Assembly (NCBI GenBank): GCA_905331475.1
Contig: CAJNYU010000247.1
Span: 92,482-156,481 of the forward strand
DNA: 64,000 bases
Origin: Rotaria socialis
Lineage: Eukaryota; Rotifera; Eurotatoria; Philodinida; Philodinidae
Reading direction: 5' to 3'
Shown: positions 32,601 to 44,553 of the stretch, piece by piece
How the letters are laid out: each line of letters opens with the position of its first letter
Position numbering within the stretch: the first letter of the stretch is position 1
Translations under genes and position numbers: made by a program
Notes under the pieces: generated by a model
What the model saw: the letters and a program-made list of their open reading frames with translations, nothing else
Told to the model about the DNA's origin: nothing
Database searches by the model: none

Positions 32601-35031
32601 TAATACCCGAACGAAGTTTTAAATATCGTAAAACACCGTCAGAAAATCCAACTAATATTCCATCGGATTTTTCATCAAACTATAAAATAGAAAATAGCAT
32701 CACAAATAATCGTATAATTTATAGCCTACAGCAGTTGGTAACCATTTTAAACTTGTAACTTGTGTACCAAATGTCTTTTGAGCCAATACATCTTGTGTAG
32801 GAATATTATAAACTCGAATAGCTTTAGAAGAAAAAAAACACTATTGAAGATATAAATGAAACAATATTGGTTCATACAATTTCCAGCCGAACAAGCAAAT
32901 ATGTGATAAACCGATGAAACATCTAGGCCAGTTATAACTCCTGATGTAAACGAAAGAAGTAATTCAGGATCAGCACTATTTTTTGAAAATGTTAAATCTA
33001 TTTTCCATATATTTCCTTTTGCATCCTATTATTTATAAATCAACAATAAAAAACAGTAGGATAAGAGTTTCTATTTACTTGAGCAAACCAAAGACTCATG
33101 TCATCAGAAATACCTCGTTTGATACCCATCAATCGACTGTCTGGTCCTACTTTAAGTTCATTCAATGGTTCTATTTCCATTTTTGATCCTTCATCAATTG
33201 CTTCAGCTGTATCGATAGTTTCAAAATCCCAAACACGTACATAACCATCTTCACCAACAGTAAATACATCACTTTCATTTAAGAGTACTTGCTGTATTGG
33301 ACCATGATGACAAGGTTTGCCTTTTTTACGACAAACTTCTATTTGAATTAATCCACCATCCCATAGTAACATGTTGCCCCATTCGGTACCGGAAATAACC
33401 TGAAATTTAAATGAGTGAAATTGATAATGCCAAGAAATTCTCTGCATACTTTTCCATCGGGTAATTCACGATAACCTTCAATATCAGAAATTTCGGTTCG
33501 ACCAAATCGACCTAATTCACCTTGTAATTTCAAACCAGTGAATGTTCGAGCCATTTTCCAAAATCTATTCGAATTTTTCTTAAATTTGAAAGAAGTGATT
33601 GTGATCGTTATTCTTACTTGATATGACCAATACCAGATGTAGTTAAATGTCCTTTGAGATCTTTTGAGAATGATACTTTAAAAACTTCTTGTGATGATGC
33701 TTTGCTGCGTAATAGAATTTTTTCATCACGCCAATCCCATATTGTTAACATATAATCTGGACTCGAACCAAGTGAAGCGAGTAAATCACCATCATTACTA
33801 AAAATAATACAATGTGTCTTTTATTTTTTTTTCGCATATTATTTAATTTACTTAAAATCAAGATAAGCATAAGAACGTTCTGTACCAGCTTTTAATATTC
33901 GATAAGGTTTCAATGATGGATATTCATATATAACTATGTTTGGTATGTGACCTTTTTCACCAATAGCAAAATAGTGTCGACTTGGATGAACCTGTTGTTT
34001 TTCGAAATAGAAAAATGATATATAACGAATTCGGTTTTGACTCTTTTTTTCTTACGATTAATGCTCCTATACTGTATCCACCAGTTGTTCGAATATATTT
34101 ATGTTGTCCACTGGGTAGATCAATAAGTTCAACAACACTGCCAGCAACAAACATGATTGTTTTATTATCCAATATATGTAAATTTCCACGTTTATTACAA
34201 TCATAAGCAAATGATCGACTAGTAAAAGAAGAAAAGGAACTCGAGTGAAATATTCTATACGTAGTTCTATGATGATTGTTTTGTGTAGAAATTTCCTCAG
34301 GTCGATGTTTTATTATTTTTTAATAAAGAATATCTCTCATTGATTGAATCAAATAGTGTAAATATTTTCATTAAAACTTACAACATCGATAATGTATTTT
34401 CAGGAAATATCTTGCCATTAGTACTAATTGGTTTCGCAGTAATTCTTTCTGGATCATAATAGAAAGTATCAGGAAGTCTTGGTGGACCATTAGGGTCCAA
34501 TTTTAGAATAACATCATCGTCATCATTATCAGTAACTTCTGTAGTCTCTTCTTGTTGAGTATCCTGTTTTTCATTTTCTGTTGTTTGGTTTTCGCCTTCG
34601 CCTTCTCCTTCTTCTTCTTGTTCTTGTTCTTGTTCTTGATCTGGTTTCTGACTTTCCTGAGCTGATTCCGTTAGTGTTAGTGCAGTAGTTGAATCAAATG
34701 TAACTAATCAAAGGAAATAAAATTGCATTTAGAAACAAAACAAAAACGAAAGAAGAGCTATTTACAAGTGTCAGTTTCAGAGTTTAAAACTTCTTGAGTT
34801 TGTGAATCGGGGCGAACTATAAAAATAATATTTTGCAGTAATAAAAAAAACATTTACTACCACTTATTTATTTACTTTGATTATCAACTGGACCTTCATC
34901 CATTGCTGATAAAGGTTGTTGAGCTACAAAATCATAGAAAAATAATTTAGAACTAAAACAATATGATATGTATTAGTACTTGTTTCAGATTCATCCGCTG
35001 GTGTTTCTCTCGGTGATCCTTCTCTCGACAT
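26611..35031 (-). CDS. CFAP44: CFAP44 (cilia- and flagella-associated protein 44, WD-repeat)
   Basis: Minus-strand gene with two dozen or so short introns. It opens at ATG 35031 ([17 protein letters not shown]) with an acidic Glu/Gln-rich leader. The WD40 region follows (about 34480-30850): [76 protein letters not shown] and [20 protein letters not shown]. These match the CFAP44/WDR52 pattern residue by residue. A second propeller runs to GSVELIDL-like and [17 protein letters not shown]. From about 30800 the protein is coiled coil ([20 protein letters not shown]), ending in [11 protein letters not shown] and stopping at 26611-26613. By family it is part of the tether/tether-head complex of axonemal inner dynein f, with CFAP43. 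The intron at about 27000-27296 is unusually long and shares sequence with the neighbouring duplicate. Exon borders were not all checked. Confidence 0.9.
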
Positions 35032-35282
35032 AGTTTAATCTAAAAAACTATTGAAATGTTCTAAACCATTTTTGTAGTAAGTTAAAATATGTTGCTTAGC
35101 ATTACATTTCTAAGCGACGATCAATAAACAGATGTCGTTGGTAAACTCACAAGCATAATTTTCATTGGCTGTTCCGATATTGGGAAAGCAGAACGATCGA
35201 TCGGTTGATACTAAAATAAACAAATATCTGACCTCATTACAAAACACGTCTTACATATTTTTTTTCTGCCTGATTATTGAAA
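35032..35282. promoter_or_regulatory. Divergent promoter region, CFAP44 and tropomyosin-like gene
   Basis: Only 251 bp separate the two start codons, so regulatory sites and both 5'-UTRs must lie here or inside the genes. No TATA or other motif stands out. A T-rich tract with CTGCCTG precedes the tropomyosin ATG. Confidence 0.4.
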
Positions 35283-36393
35283 ATGTCAAGTACGGTTGAT
35301 GTAACACCGAATATTTCGGACGCCTTATTGAATGATATATCACAAAAACAACAGCAGCCATTAACTGTTCGAGAAAAAATTGTAAATTTATTTCAAGAAT
35401 TAGAAATAACACGAGATGAACAAAGACGAATCAATACGGAACTAGAAAAAGAAGTTCAATCTCGTATTGAAGCAGAAGCTGAAGCAGCTCATCTACGTCG
35501 ACAAGTACAATTAGTCGAAGTTAATCTTGATAATGCAACGGCTCGTGTTAATAATGTAACAACACAGTTAATTGAAGTTTTAAAAGTTTCTGAAGCAGCA
35601 CGACAGTATGATTTTATTGCTTTATTATTTATTTTGTTGAAATTTAAAATAATTAATTTTAGTGTTTGTACAAATCTTGAAAATAAATTAACAACTGTCA
35701 AAGATAAAGAAATCGATCTTGATGATGAATTAAGAAAAGCAAAAGAATGTAGTATTGAAACTGATAAACGTTTTCAAGAGGTAAAATTTTTAGATTTTTC
35801 TTTTAATTTCATTAACAAAAAATTCTATTTTATAGACAACAAATAAACTAAATGAACTACAAGAACGATATGAGCTTGCTGAACGTCGATCGGCAATGGG
35901 TGATCAGTAAGTTTAAATGAATAATCGATCGTAAAATATTTGAAATCGCAAATTATAGACGAATTGTATCACTGGAAAAAGATATTCGACATGCATATGT
36001 ACAAATGAAATCATTACTTCAAGCAGAAGAAAAAGTCAGGATTACTTTATGTTTATATTGATGTACATTTTAAGTTTTAGGCGCAGGCAACAGAAGAAAA
36101 ATATCGGAAAAATATTGATGATTTACAATCACGGCTTAAATCAGTATGAACTTTTAAATTCAAAAAATATTGTATTGTTGCTTTTTTTTACTCTAGGCTC
36201 AACAACGAACCGACGAAGCTGAAGGCGATGTTGGAAAATTACAAATAAAAGTTGATAAAGTTAAAGGTATTTTCTCGTTAAAGTATAAACAAAAAAAAGT
36301 TTATCGGTATTTTAATTTATAGAAAAATTGGCTGACGAACGAAATAAATGTCATCAATTACAAAAAATGATGGCTGAATCATCGGCACCATAG
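35283..36393 (+). CDS. Divergent tropomyosin-like coiled-coil protein
   Basis: Seven exons join in phase: 35283-35605, 35663-35780, 35836-35906, 35959-36034, 36081-36143, 36197-36266 and 36323-36393, for 263 residues against 284 in canonical muscle tropomyosin. Nearly the whole chain shows heptads. EAEAAHLRRQVQLVEVNLDN parallels the tropomyosin segment [20 protein letters not shown], and the 3' part (KYRKNIDDLQSRLKSAQQRT, then LADERNKCHQLQKMM) follows the same plan. The canonical N-terminal MDAIKKKM and C-terminal overlap sequences are missing, replaced by a non-coiled start (SSTVDVTPNISDALLNDISQ). Actin binding as a cable is likely but unproven; another coiled-coil family is possible. The ATG at 35283 is the second codon pair of a slightly longer open frame. 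Confidence 0.72.
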
Positions 36394-36613
36394 ACAAGCC
36401 AAATTTGTATTTGTTTTTTTTCTTCCGTTTTTTTTGCTGTGCAATATAATTCAACTCATTATTTTCTACTCTTATTGTTAGTCTTAAAATGCGGACAAAC
36501 GTTGTTCTGTTTTCCTTACACCTTTCTTCGTTTTTGCTTTGTGTGCTGTGGACATGTCGTGCAATTCACTCTCTTTTGTTTTTGTTGTTATCATTATCGC
36601 TATTATCATTATA

Positions 36614-36647
<34 letters not shown>

Positions 36648-37763
36648 GTGCTGCTTTTGTCTTCATTCGACTTACACACAGAGCATCACACTCGTTTTCT
36701 TTTTGTGTTTCTTATAACCATTCAGTGTGTGTGATTGTGTTCATAGCTCTATTACAGAAACAGATAAATAAAGAGAATTATCATTCTTATGGATTCATAA
36801 CGAATAGCGAATGAATAAAATATTTCTATGTATGTCTTATATCGGAAGTGTCTACTAAAGTTATTACAAGCAAAGAAATATGATTATGATCGATAGAGAA
36901 ATATCATTATTGGTTATTTTATTAAAAACCCTTGAATATTTTCTTTCTCTTCTTCATGAAAACAAGATACACAATCGAGATGTTCATCATAGTAAACTAA
37001 CATCAAGTCTATGATGAATAGTCTTTTTTTTATGATAGGTGCTTTCGATACACTTGATGTTTTACATATTATTCGCTAGATAGAAATTCAACGCTAAGTC
37101 GTCCCATCCTTGAAATATTCAAAATATGTCGACTTATAGTTTTCTATGATTTGTAAATTTTCTTGAATATTCTGAAATCATAGAAAGTTCTTGAAGGCCA
37201 CTGTGTTCTCGTGAGTATGTTTACATCCTTTTTCACGAATACTCAAGCTTATATTTCTATGCAAATATCTTGATTAACTCTAACAGGAAATACATAACTA
37301 GAAAACAAACACATTTAGTATTCTCGAATAATTGACACATGTAATTATTCTTAAAGAAGAACTGTTGTAATATATGATCAGGCATGTAACTTATAAATGA
37401 TATTGACGTTAACGTTTTTTTTTCCCAAGCAATTGATGCTGTAATCAAATCAACTTGTCAAAGTTCTCTTAAATAATAAAGAAATACATCAATATTCAAA
37501 TTATTTGACATTGAAAAAAAAAAGCCAATTGATTATGAAATATAAATTCAATGAATCGTAGATAGATCTGATGTGTCTAACAGTTGTTCCTATCAATTCG
37601 TTAATGACATCTCGGTCAGAATTGAACATCATTCATTAGTAAACATTTCGGAGCTAGAAGATAAACCGAATGATAGCAAACTTTTATTCGACAACAAGGT
37701 TCCAATAAATAAAATGAAATAAAAACATTCTAAAGCTTCGTCTTTATTTTCGTCATTCGACTA
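36394..37763. other. Non-coding spacer, 3' flanks of convergent genes
   Basis: No gene is supported. It includes a pure (ACT)n microsatellite at about 36613-36647 near the tropomyosin 3' end. Small open frames here are products of that repeat and of AT-rich sequence. On the minus strand an AATAAA (TTTATT at about 37743) lies just beyond the TTLL stop. Confidence 0.5.
36613..36647. repeat. (ACT)n microsatellite
   Basis: About eleven uninterrupted ACT triplets in the tropomyosin 3' flank. It gives spurious Thr, Tyr or Val runs in the different frames and is not coding. Confidence 0.9.
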
Positions 37764-40700
37764 TTATAGAACATCAAAAAAGAGAGGGAAAACACTTTTT
37801 GTTGATTGCTTTTTCGTATTTTGATTTGTTTTATTGTCAACAGGTTTAGTTGATGGATTATTTTGCTGGCTTTGATTTCTTGGAGCCGGAGCTGATGCCG
37901 GCGCATTTGCAGAACGATGCACTGACATGGTTGTTGGTGTACGAGATAATGCAACGTTTGAGCGAATATTCAATGCTGAGGAATTTATGGTATTATTATT
38001 TCTAGCAGAACGTAGAAGAAGATATTGATTTTGTTGATAAATGATAGGAGATGTTGGACGTGGTAAAGCTAAATGTAAATGACGAATAGAAGTATTTACT
38101 AGATGATTAACACCATCACCAAAATTTTGAGCATTGGGATATTTTCGTTGTGATAAGAGAAAAAATGCTTCAATAAATGCAGCAAATGGTAATCCTAGAA
38201 CAAATAAATATATATATATATTCGATATCAATCATAGAAAAGTATCATGTTAAGCGAAGAATTCTACTAAATATTTTATCAAGAAGAGATGCAGGAAATA
38301 TCATTTTATTTTTCTACCTGTTAAAGTTGTTCGTAAAACAAATTGCTGCCATTTTTTAAGTATTTGATAGTAAAGTATATCGATTGTCGGTGCTGTTATT
38401 GATTCATTCATAATACCACATACACTAAAATAAAAATCTAGACGTCGATTTGAAAATATTTTTAATTTACTTAGCAAAATGACGAAATTGTCCACCAGTC
38501 ATTGTTTTAAATCCTAATGTAACAACGAGTTGAATGTAAATATAAGCTATATTATCAACTAACAATAAATGTCGATATTTTGTGCTATGTTCTACTGGGA
38601 AAATCATTTTTAATGTATTGATTGATTTCAGCATAGTTGCATCTGTTGTTCGCGGACGATGTGATGCAGATCTCGTTGAAGATTGTTTTATATTTGTTAA
38701 TACAACAGTTTGACTTACTGCTGTTGTCGTCACGGGTGAACCATTTTCATCATCATCATCAATAGAATAATTTAATTGTTTTGTTCGTCTCATGATTTTT
38801 CTTGCCGACCCTATTGGCTGACTATGATTATTATTATTATTATTATTATTATTGGAAAATGTATATGGCGTAAAATCTTCATGTGATAGAGATCCAATAA
38901 TAGAATGTGTTGGATAAGCATGATTAAATCTTTTTTGTTCATGTTGCTGTTGTTCTTGTTGTTGGCGAACAAATTCTTTCGCTATGCTTTCCAATGGTCG
39001 CGAAAAAAATGGATTTAATTTCATATCAAAACGAGTTTTTCGTGCACTTTTCAATTTTTCACTTCGTTCTTCGAGACGTCGTTGAGCAACTTTTTCAACG
39101 CGTTGAGCCATGATTTCCTCGTTGGCTTGAATTTTAGCATGACGTGTACTTAATTATATTATATTTAGTTAATTAATCTTGAAGGAAATAAAAAAAGAGA
39201 TTATCAATATTCTTACATTGTATCTAACTTCTTCTTCGGTAAAGCCAATTTGAGAGTTTCGAAAACTAACGGTCGTTTAATTTCTTCATCGATTGGACTT
39301 GACTGGTAAATTATTTTTCCTATGCATCGACAAGATTAAACATCTATTACAATCAGATTTTATAGTCCCATTCAATACAAAAATACTCGATCCGAAAACT
39401 CCATGATCCTAAAGCTAAAGGCATAAGATTTTCTTAATTTTACCTGCTTCATTTTTATCGAAATCAATTCGAAGTGAAGGATTTGAATTGACTTCAAGTA
39501 AAATTGGTTTTAGATGATGATTTAGTATTATATCAAAACCAATTATCTAAATCGAAAAAAAAAAGAATATATTTTGGATCTATCAAATTTGATTTTTATG
39601 TTACCTGAAAACAAGATAGATTTTGTCTTTTTGGCAATGGCAAGTCATACTCATATGCGACACGAAGTTCAGGTAAAATAGCTAATATTGTTTTATTAAT
39701 CATTTCTACAATTAAATTTTTTGTTCTTTCGACTTTCTCATTACTAAACATTTCACTTAATTGTTTCCAAACAATACTTAATTTACGTTTACTACCGTCG
39801 GTTTGTTTATCATCAACCGGATGTTTATAACCAGCGCTACGTTTATTTAAAGAATAATTTGTTAAATGCATATATGTTTCATGAAGATTATCCGTTGTTG
39901 GAGCTTTATAATCCACCGTAGCAAAACGAGCAAGTCCTTCATCATAGAGATAAACTTCTAACGGATATAAATTAAGGATAAGAACATAGATACGTAGATC
40001 AAATTTAAGACCATTCATTAATAATGGTTGATCGATGTATTCTGAGACAAAGAAAAAACAAATTGAAAGATTAAAATTCTTTGTTTTATGAAATAATAAA
40101 CCTTGAATAACATGCGGACGATTTGTATTGACAATATGAGATGGGTCTCGAAGTAAATAAATACCTTCACCTTGTGAACCATCTAAATAAGAAATGAATA
40201 AATAATTATAGATAAAGAAAATTTTCATTATTAAATTAACCTGACGGTTTAACAATAAATGTAGTTGGTGAACGATTATGTTTTTTATCTAATTGATGTA
40301 AATAACGAACGTCATCTTTAAATTGTTGACTTTGTTCCGGAAGAAACCATGTTTTAGGATAAAAATCATATTCATTTGGAAACAACAATCTCATATTGTT
40401 TAATGAACGAGTCAAGTGAACTTTACGTAATAGATCACTCATGCCTATACTTCGTAAAAAATATTTCAATTAATAATCGCATAAGAAAATGATAGATAAC
40501 ATACAAGGAAATTTATTAACACGACCTGACGTAAATGGAAAAGTTGTATGGCCTTCATGAAATGAAGCTGAGTGCCAATAAATATCAGAATCAACCGTAC
40601 TACCGTGTACACACTAGAAGTACAAGAAAAGCGTCAAGACTGAAAAACTTCATTTAACAAATTTTCAAATGCTGATGATTTTTCAGTGATCATTTATTCG

Positions 40701-41669
40701 CGTAGAAATTTGTTTTTTTTAAATATTTACTTCTTTCCATCCGAGTTCTCGTAAACATAAACGAACAACTGGAAGATTGGAACGAGCTTTACTTGTATCT
40801 ACTGTTATTAAACTTTTAGCTGTATTATTTTCTTCAGTTTTTGCAACCGATGCCGATGCTCTCATTGGATTTGTTGTCGCCGTCGTCGTTGTATCACCAT
40901 TAAGAGTTGATTGATTTGTTGGCGATGATAATGGCATGGATGCTTGACTTGGCATAGCACTGGCGTGTTTTGCTCGTCGTGGACTTGCTTTTGATCGTTT
41001 GCGCGGAGGAGATTTGATTTTTCTCTTTGCTTTTGTTGCTACTAGCATAATTTGACTTCCTTGCTCAATAAAAACTTTACCAGTCTCCGATTGTTCGTGA
41101 CCATTATCTTCGCTAATATTGTTATGATTATTCGTATTGTCATCATCTTCTTCTTCATCATCAGATGATAGAACAGAAATATTTGCGCATTTCAATGCTT
41201 CATCAATTTCATCTTCATAGATTTTTTCAATAAAATTTTGATATTCAACATCGACTTCTGTTGCAGTCATATCAGGAATTGAAATACTAGGATTAAGTGA
41301 CATATCTTGATTTAAATTAGTGTCAGCCATGGGATTTATTTGAAAGTCATGCAATGAGTTCGTTTGAAAGCTCCCTGTATTAATAACTGATGCATGGCGT
41401 GCCACCCATTTCACACGAGAACGACGTATAGTAGTTGATTGATGTCGATTAAGATGATTTACTGTTTCAGGTGTTATGTCAACTTGTGTTTTCGGTGCGA
41501 AGTTGTTCAATTGACTATTTGAATTAACTTTATTTACATATTCTTCATTTGGTTCCGTATGCAGCGGTTTGTTTAGCAGTGTTTGCGATCTTTTAATATG
41601 ATTATTTTTCGCAGTTACTATTGGATCAGTTAATGAAAGATTTTTTATACTGTCAGATGTTGAATTCAT
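37764..41669 (-). CDS. TTLL11: TTLL11-like tubulin polyglutamylase
   Basis: Minus-strand multi-exon gene starting at ATG 41669. Exon 1 (to 40731) is a disordered acidic/basic leader ending LRELGWKEV. The catalytic TTL domain follows over about 40620-39440: DSDIYWHSASFHEG, GRVNKFPCMSDLLRKV, LFPNEYDFYPKTWFLPEQ, TFIVKPSG + GSQGEGIYLL (ATP-grasp lysine), EYIDQPLLMNGLKFDLRIYV, GLARFATVDY, MHLTNYSLNK and GFDIILN...KPILLEVNSNPS. The order and the SDIYWH / NKFPxM wording match TTLL11, a polyglutamylase that elongates glutamate side chains on ciliary tubulin. A second helical segment (RLEERSEKLKSARKTRFDMK) and a low-complexity tail with an Asn8 tract (38829-38852) lead to a conserved helical region and a stop at 37764-37766. 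TTLL family is certain; TTLL11 is the best fit by eye. Confidence 0.85.
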
Positions 41670-43034
41670 AACAGGCGATGAATTTTTTTTTCAAATCAAA
41701 AAAAAAAGAAAACACTTATAAGATATCTTCTGCAGCAAAGTTTACCTTGGCGATATTTAGCACTAATTAGAAGTAAACAAAAAAAAATGTCTTTTGCTAA
41801 AAGCTATGCATTTCACTTTAAAGTCTTGATAATTCAAACAAATAATTGTGTAAATAGACGACATATTTTTCTATGCATTACTCACGGTTTGTATTCTTTG
41901 AAGAGATGAAGAAGTAGTGAAAAGTAACGTGCTTTTAATATTTTTGCTCTGTGAGTTGATGAAAGACGAATTTTTCTTCATAATAGTGAAAACAATCGGA
42001 ACAGAAGCACCTTAGCAACATCTGTTCAGTAAAATTGACTTGATGACAACAAGAGAAAATTCGATAACATAGCAAAAAACAAAACACTGATTCGATTAAA
42101 CTTTGTCTTTTGTAACTTTTCATCTCAATCAATAATTTACTTTTGTTTCAGAATCTAATTGAAGTTTCTCTTTGAAGAAAAAAAGACTAAATGTACTGAA
42201 TATGTTTTATGATTTAAAGCGCCTTTCAATTATAATCCAATCTGCTACCAGATGAAGATTATCACAAGTTCTCTGCTTCGAATATGCATTAATGTATTTT
42301 GTTGCATTCTGTCATCAATTTATTTTCCATTCTCAATTCTAATATTTAGAAAAATCATTCATGTTCTCGTACTAACTGCTTTGAAATTCGTGGCAACCTT
42401 AGTTTTTTCTGTAGCAACTGGTTGCGCTTGAATGGAGACTTATTTAATGCTCAACGATTTATTTTTGAGCGAGACTAATTATATGAAAAATAGATAGAAG
42501 ACCAACTTGCATTAGAAAATGAGAATCATGTTTTTATGTATTATCAAAATATGAGATTGAACTATGAAGTGAAAATATTCAGTAAATATGCAATTTTCTA
42601 GAATACACTCGTCGCGTTTTTGAGTAGATATCGAATAAATATAATGTCCTTTTATCTGAAGTTATAAAAAAAACATTCTGTTATCTCGACATTTCTTTTC
42701 TTTTTAAATATATATGAGTAGGATAGAATGATTCGAATGCAGCTGTATTCGTTTTTTTTAATAATAAAATCTAGCAAGGCTCACCTGATATCATACATTT
42801 GCATAGGATTCACACGGCCGATATAGTACTTTAAATGTACTCATCATTTCGACTGGAAAGTACACAGTTAAATCCTTCTTTAAAAAGAAATATAACACCT
42901 GATATTTACTCCCATTTCCTTGAGAATCCGCCTTTAAAAGGCTCTCGCGTATGCCACCAACTACTGTCATTTATTTTCTAATCCTTTTTTCGTTTATTGC
43001 GCGAGACTAGCCTCTCAGTTTTTCTTCTTAAAAG
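41670..43034. other. Intergenic region between TTLL11-like and homospermidine synthase genes
   Basis: Divergent 5' region of about 1.36 kb with no supported coding exon. The start codon of the next gene is probably supplied from an upstream exon within this stretch (see that entry); a candidate ATG at about 42951 was not proven. No repeat stands out. Confidence 0.45.
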
Positions 43035-44553
43035 TGGACTCCTCTTCTCGTCGACTACTCGTGATTGGCTATGGTAGTGTATCTCAATGTACATTGCCGC
43101 TTTTAATCGATTGTTTCCTATTAAAAAAACAAATTCATTCTCTAACAATAATCGATGTCATCGATCAACGGGCACGAATTGAACCATATCATAAAATATA
43201 TAATCAAATAAACTATCAACAAGAAGAAATTACAGTGAAAAACTATGGAGAAATTCTTGGCAAGTATCTATCCGATGGTGATATTCTTCTTGATCTTGCA
43301 GTGAATCTTGAAACAAGATGTCTATTAAAATGGTGTCATGATCATAAGGTGTGCTTCGTTAATACATCTGTTGAATTATGGGATCCATTTGGTGAAGCAT
43401 ACAAAAATGATCCACGTCTATTAACATTATATCATCGACAGATGCAATTAATTCAAATGCAAAATGAGCCAACATGGAATAAAAATGGCGCTACAGCAGT
43501 ACTGGATCATGGTTGTAATCCAGGACTTGTTTCACATTTTGTTAAACGAGCACTTATTGATATGGCACAATGTGTAGTTAATGATAAGAAGATTTTAATT
43601 TCGCCTGGTGAAAAGACTGATTTACAAAAGGCATTGAAAACAAAAAACTACCCTCGATTAGCTTATCTATTAGATATCAAAGCAATACATATATCTGAAC
43701 GTGACACACAATTAACCAATGATCCAAAAAAAGTGAATGAATTCGTTAATACATGGTCAATTGATGGTCTTGCTGAAGAAGCAGTTGCACCAGCTGAAAT
43801 GGGATGGGGAACACATGAAAAAATTGTACCTGAAGGAGCCTTTTTTCATGATGAGAAAGAAGGTCCATGCAATCAAATTTGTTTGGCTACAAAAGGAATG
43901 AATACTTGGGTAAACTATCTTAACTGTCTTTTGGTTATTTCAATGACGATAATTGTTTTTTTCCTATAAAGGTTCGTTCATGGGTTCCAAGTGGTGAAAT
44001 TATCGGTATGGTGATAAGACACGGAGAAGCATATGGCATTTCAAAATATCTCACAGTTCATAGTAATGATGAAAATAATAACGCAGCTTTATACAGACCA
44101 ACTGTTCATTATGCATATTTACCATCGGATTCAACAATAAATTCTTTAGTTGAATTTCGTATGCATAATTATCAATTGCAACCAAAACTTCGTATACTAA
44201 ATAATGAAATCACTCAAGGTGCTGATGAAGTTGGTGTTCTTTTACTTGGCGGTCGTTATGTAGATGCTTGGTGGACAGGTAGTGTACTTGATATTCATGA
44301 AGCACGAAAATTAGCGCCAGGACAAAGTGCAACAACATTACAAGTTGCTATCAGTGTTGTTTCAGCTCTAAATTATTGTATTAAACATCCGAATCAAGGA
44401 ATATGTTTACCAGATGATCTCGATGTTGATGAAGTTCTTGATATCTCTACTCCATATTTGGGACAATGGGTTTCGAAAGCAGCTGATTGGCCACCAAAAA
44501 ACGATAAAATTCGAGACGATTGGCAATTTACGTCTTTTCAAGTTGTGGATTAA
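43035..44553 (+). CDS. Bacterial-type homospermidine synthase
   Basis: Exons 43035-43909 and 43972-44553 (62-nt GTAAAC...AAAG intron, phase 0), about 485 residues, the usual length of bacterial Hss. A Rossmann NAD-binding start (LLVIGYGSVSQCTLPLL) is followed by GDILLDLAVNLETR, NTSVELWDPFG, VLDHGCNPGLVSHFVKRAL, IHISERDTQ, FVNTWSIDGLAEEAVAPAEM, GWGTHEK, VRSWVPSGE, HGEAYGISKYLTV, YRPTVHYAYLP and EVGVLLLGG with DAWWTGS. These follow bacterial Hss (EC 2.5.1.44) closely. It condenses putrescine units (or putrescine and spermidine) via NAD+-dependent imine chemistry. Plant homospermidine synthase is unrelated, so bacterial origin with a gained intron is likely. No ATG opens the frame; the AG at 43033-43034 followed by TGGACTCC suggests a start codon split by an intron, with the A upstream. 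Confidence 0.88.

Noticed and set aside
36439-36814. Frames with Tyr, Thr or Val runs
   Set aside because: They are produced by the (ACT)n microsatellite.
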